Below, piece after piece: positions 62,402 through 64,000 of a stretch of 64,000 nt of DNA. The translations under genes were made by a program, and so were the position numbers. This stretch comes from Pseudomonadales bacterium. Its GTDB lineage: Bacteria; Pseudomonadota; Gammaproteobacteria; Pseudomonadales; UBA5518. Numbering within the stretch: position 1 is the first letter of the stretch; every line of letters starts with the position of its first letter. Below the pieces are notes generated by a model that worked only from the letters and a program-made list of their open reading frames with translations, ran no database searches and was not told the DNA's origin. Where the stretch lies: assembly GCA_022072145.1 (NCBI GenBank), contig JAJVIG010000005.1:248001-312000 (forward strand). The letters are read 5' to 3'.

Positions 62402-62995
62402 TCAGGGGGCTCCGGCCGGCGGTTCGCCGTCCTTCAGATACGGCATCAGCAGCGCGACGGTCGCCGCCGTGACCAGCAGCGTGAAGCCGATCGAGCTGTA
62501 GAGCTTGTAGCTGACCCAGGTCGCCTCGCTGAAGCGGTAGGCGACGAACAGGTTGAGTGCCCCGACCACCGCGAAGTTCGCCACCCACAGCGTGTCGAGC
62601 CGGCGCCAGCCTTCCGGCGGCAACTGGAGCTGGCCACCGAGTGCGCGTTCCATCACGGTGCGCCCGCTCCAGGCCCGCGTGACCAGGAATCCCACCGCCA
62701 GCGCCCAGTTGAAGATGGTCGGCTTCCACTGGATGAAGAGTTCGTTGCGCAGCGCCAGCGTGGCGCCGCCGAAGGCGCAGACCACGGCGGTGAGCAGCAG
62801 CAGTCGCCTCTCGACGCGTCCGCTCAGCAACCGCGTGAGCACGAGTTGCGCCAGGGTGGCGATCATCAGCACCGCGGTCGCCGAATAGATGCCGTCGAAG
62901 CGGTACTCCCAGCCGGCGGCGGCCAGTGTGCGTCCGTCGAGCTGGTAGGCGACGAAGAACAGGATGACGGGAATCAGTTCCGCGAGTTGTTTCAT
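62402..62995 (-). CDS. yciB: inner membrane protein YciB (septation protein A)
   Basis: A 197-aa protein with five to six membrane segments. The family blocks are [19 protein letters not shown] at the start, [18 protein letters not shown] and [21 protein letters not shown]. YciB/IspA helps keep the cell envelope and division normal. It is co-transcribed with the yciI-like gene and divergent from the PHP gene. Length and order are typical of gammaproteobacteria. Confidence 0.94.
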   Translation of the reverse strand: MKQLAELIPVILFFVAYQLDGRTLAAAGWEYRFDGIYSATAVLMIATLAQLVLTRLLSGRVERRLLLLTAVVCAFGGATLALRNELFIQWKPTIFNWALAVGFLVTRAWSGRTVMERALGGQLQLPPEGWRRLDTLWVANFAVVGALNLFVAYRFSEATWVSYKLYSSIGFTLLVTAATVALLMPYLKDGEPPAGAP

Positions 62996-63106
62996 GATGG
63001 GAGTGATGGACTGTCTGGTGCGGGCTCGGGGGCGCGCGGGTGGTGCGTATCAAACCCGGGCGGCCGTTTTGCGGGTATTCTAGAGCCTGCAGCGCCGGCT
63101 CGCGAG

Positions 63107-63216
63107 GCGTGCGACGGGAGTTTCGCACCCGCAGGCGTACGCCGCAGGGATGCGGCGTTCGAGCCTGCAGGGACGTATTCACGGCGTCCTGCGGGTGCGA
63201 AACTCCCGTCGCACGC
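63107..63216. mobile_element. 110-bp palindromic element with perfect 29-bp inverted repeats
   Basis: Left arm 63107-63135 (begins GCGTGCGACGGGAG) and right arm 63188-63216 are exact inverse complements over 29 bp. The inner 52 bp hold a smaller hairpin GCCGCA-GGGA-TGCGGC. A diverged relative lies at 20525-20629. No coding capacity. It looks like a non-autonomous repeat. The 301-bp gap between yciB and the PHP gene otherwise shows nothing clear. Confidence 0.75.
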
Positions 63217-63296
63217 TGGCACACTCCCGGGGTTCCAAGCCTCGTGTGACCGCTTCTCCTGACTCACTTGGCAACGGTACAGGTATTCGAAGACGC

Positions 63297-64000
63297 ATGC
63301 TGGTCGACTTGCACACCCACACCAACGCCTCCGACGGGGAACTCGCCCCGCAGGTGCTGCTCGCCCTGCAGGCGGCGGCGGGGGTGGAGTTGCTGGCGAT
63401 CACCGACCACGACACGCTGGCCGGCTGGGACCAGGCGCAGCCGGTGGGTGAGGGGGCGCCTCGGCTGCTGCCCGGAATCGAGTTCTCGGTCGAGGCGACA
63501 CGGCAGGAAGTGCACGTGCTCGGGCTTGGTTTCGATCCCGATCACCCGGGGTTGCGCCAGTCGGTGCAGGACCAGCAGGAACGCCGGCGCCAGCGCGCCG
63601 AGCGCATCGCCGACCGGCTCGAGTACCTCGGCGTGCCCGGGGCGCTGGCCGGCGCCGAGGAGGAGGCCGGCGGCGCCGGGATCGGCCGGCCGCACTTCGC
63701 GCGCTTTCTGGTCGCCAGCGGCCGTGTGCGCAATTTCGACGAGGCATTCCGCCGTTACCTCGGGCGTGGCAAGCCGGCGGCCTGCCGCATGGAGTGGCCC
63801 CCGCTCGGTGACGCCATCGAGTGGATCCATGCCGCCGGCGGGCGCGCAGTACTCGCGCATCCGCACTCCTACAAGCTCACGCGCAGCGCCCTGCGCGGAC
63901 TGGTCGGGGAATTCCGTGCCGCCGGTGGCGACGCACTCGAGGTCGCGATGCCGGGCCTGGCGCCCGGCCAGATCGGGGAACTCGCGCGCCTGACGCGCGA
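63297..64000 (+). CDS. PHP domain phosphoesterase (RNase AM/YciV-like), 3' end outside the window
   Basis: The first 234 residues are present. The PHP metal sites are visible: VDLHTHTNASDG (residues 3-14), AITDHDTLAGW (33-43), GIEFS (57-61) and LAHPHSYK (about 188-195). This matches YciV/RnmAM, a 3',5'-nucleoside bisphosphate phosphatase that also trims 5' ends of rRNA. ATG 63297 begins the conserved domain. It is divergent from yciB, as in several gammaproteobacteria. The reading frame is still open at the window end. Confidence 0.9.
   Translation, partial: MLVDLHTHTNASDGELAPQVLLALQAAAGVELLAITDHDTLAGWDQAQPVGEGAPRLLPGIEFSVEATRQEVHVLGLGFDPDHPGLRQSVQDQQERRRQRAERIADRLEYLGVPGALAGAEEEAGGAGIGRPHFARFLVASGRVRNFDEAFRRYLGRGKPAACRMEWPPLGDAIEWIHAAGGRAVLAHPHSYKLTRSALRGLVGEFRAAGGDALEVAMPGLAPGQIGELARLTR

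Overview
This window is dense, very GC-rich bacterial chromosome (roughly two thirds or more G+C by eye). It carries about 63 protein genes and I saw no rRNA, tRNA or CRISPR array. The cmoA-cmoB pair, yciB/yciI, yaeQ, DUF3014, hppA, an NsrR-type regulator and outer-membrane-type RND efflux point to a gammaproteobacterium. The genus cannot be read from the sequence. Several genes (a thiolase very like mycobacterial FadA5, two SDRs, a MaoC hydratase, a P450 with its ferredoxin, an NTF2-like isomerase fold, and a molybdenum hydroxylase of the ethylbenzene/steroid C25 dehydrogenase type) suggest an organism that degrades steroids or other branched or aromatic hydrocarbons.

Layout. 0-3.7 kb: beta-oxidation-like genes (SDR, MaoC, thiolase, SDR). 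3.8-8.3 kb: RND efflux pair. 8.3-14.9 kb: phosphatase/MATE, mtfA/uspA, a membrane pyrophosphatase and a MOSC protein. 15-16.6 kb: a GAF-BTAD regulator. 16.6-23.2 kb: a nitric oxide block, with SCO protein, a heme-copper subunit I lacking the usual tyrosine, a cytochrome c-CuA subunit II, the NO sensor NsrR, and a quinol-type NO reductase preceded by two NsrR-like operators that cover its promoter. 23.3-29.9 kb: a Rossmann oxidoreductase, then a four-gene gamma-beta-alpha-chaperone operon for a Tat-exported molybdenum hydroxylase. 30-32.8 kb: ferredoxin-P450-VOC operon with a winged-helix regulator. 32.9-37.9 kb: DUF1214 protein, amidase/yhhN/IMPase operon, methyltransferase. 37.9-39.5 kb: a small lower-GC accessory island with an IS5-like scrap, a ParDE/RelBE-like toxin-antitoxin pair, and a BrnT/BrnA pair lying inside what looks like a lone integron gene cassette with its own attC site. 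39.5-45.4 kb: yaeQ operon, then HDOD-sthA-rfbC-rfbD with overlapping ends. 45.5-57.5 kb: SPINDLY-type O-GlcNAc transferase, KamA-like radical SAM enzyme, PhoH, MFS, CysH-like reductase, PPOX, NTF2, DAACS transporter, cmoAB and a UbiB-family kinase. 57.5-64 kb: DUF3014 protein, an HD-GYP-like protein with pdxJ and a periplasmic PPIase in an overlapping operon, an SH3 protein, yciI/yciB, and the start of a PHP phosphoesterase.

Repeats are a main feature. A family of 22-bp REP hairpins beginning GTAG occurs at least 17 times in five clusters, plus one decayed copy. It has two stem variants that differ by compensatory base pairs. In five genes the TAG of the repeat is itself the stop codon. A second family (core GGGTCAGAGTC) sits at 29.9 and 57.5 kb and also supplies a stop codon. 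A third, about 110 bp with a perfect 29-bp inverted repeat at 63.1 kb, has a diverged relative at 20.5 kb.

The most interesting items are the combined NO-reduction block under NsrR control, the lone brnTA integron cassette, the Mo-hydroxylase operon with FadA5-like and P450 genes nearby, and the REP hairpins docked exactly on stop codons.
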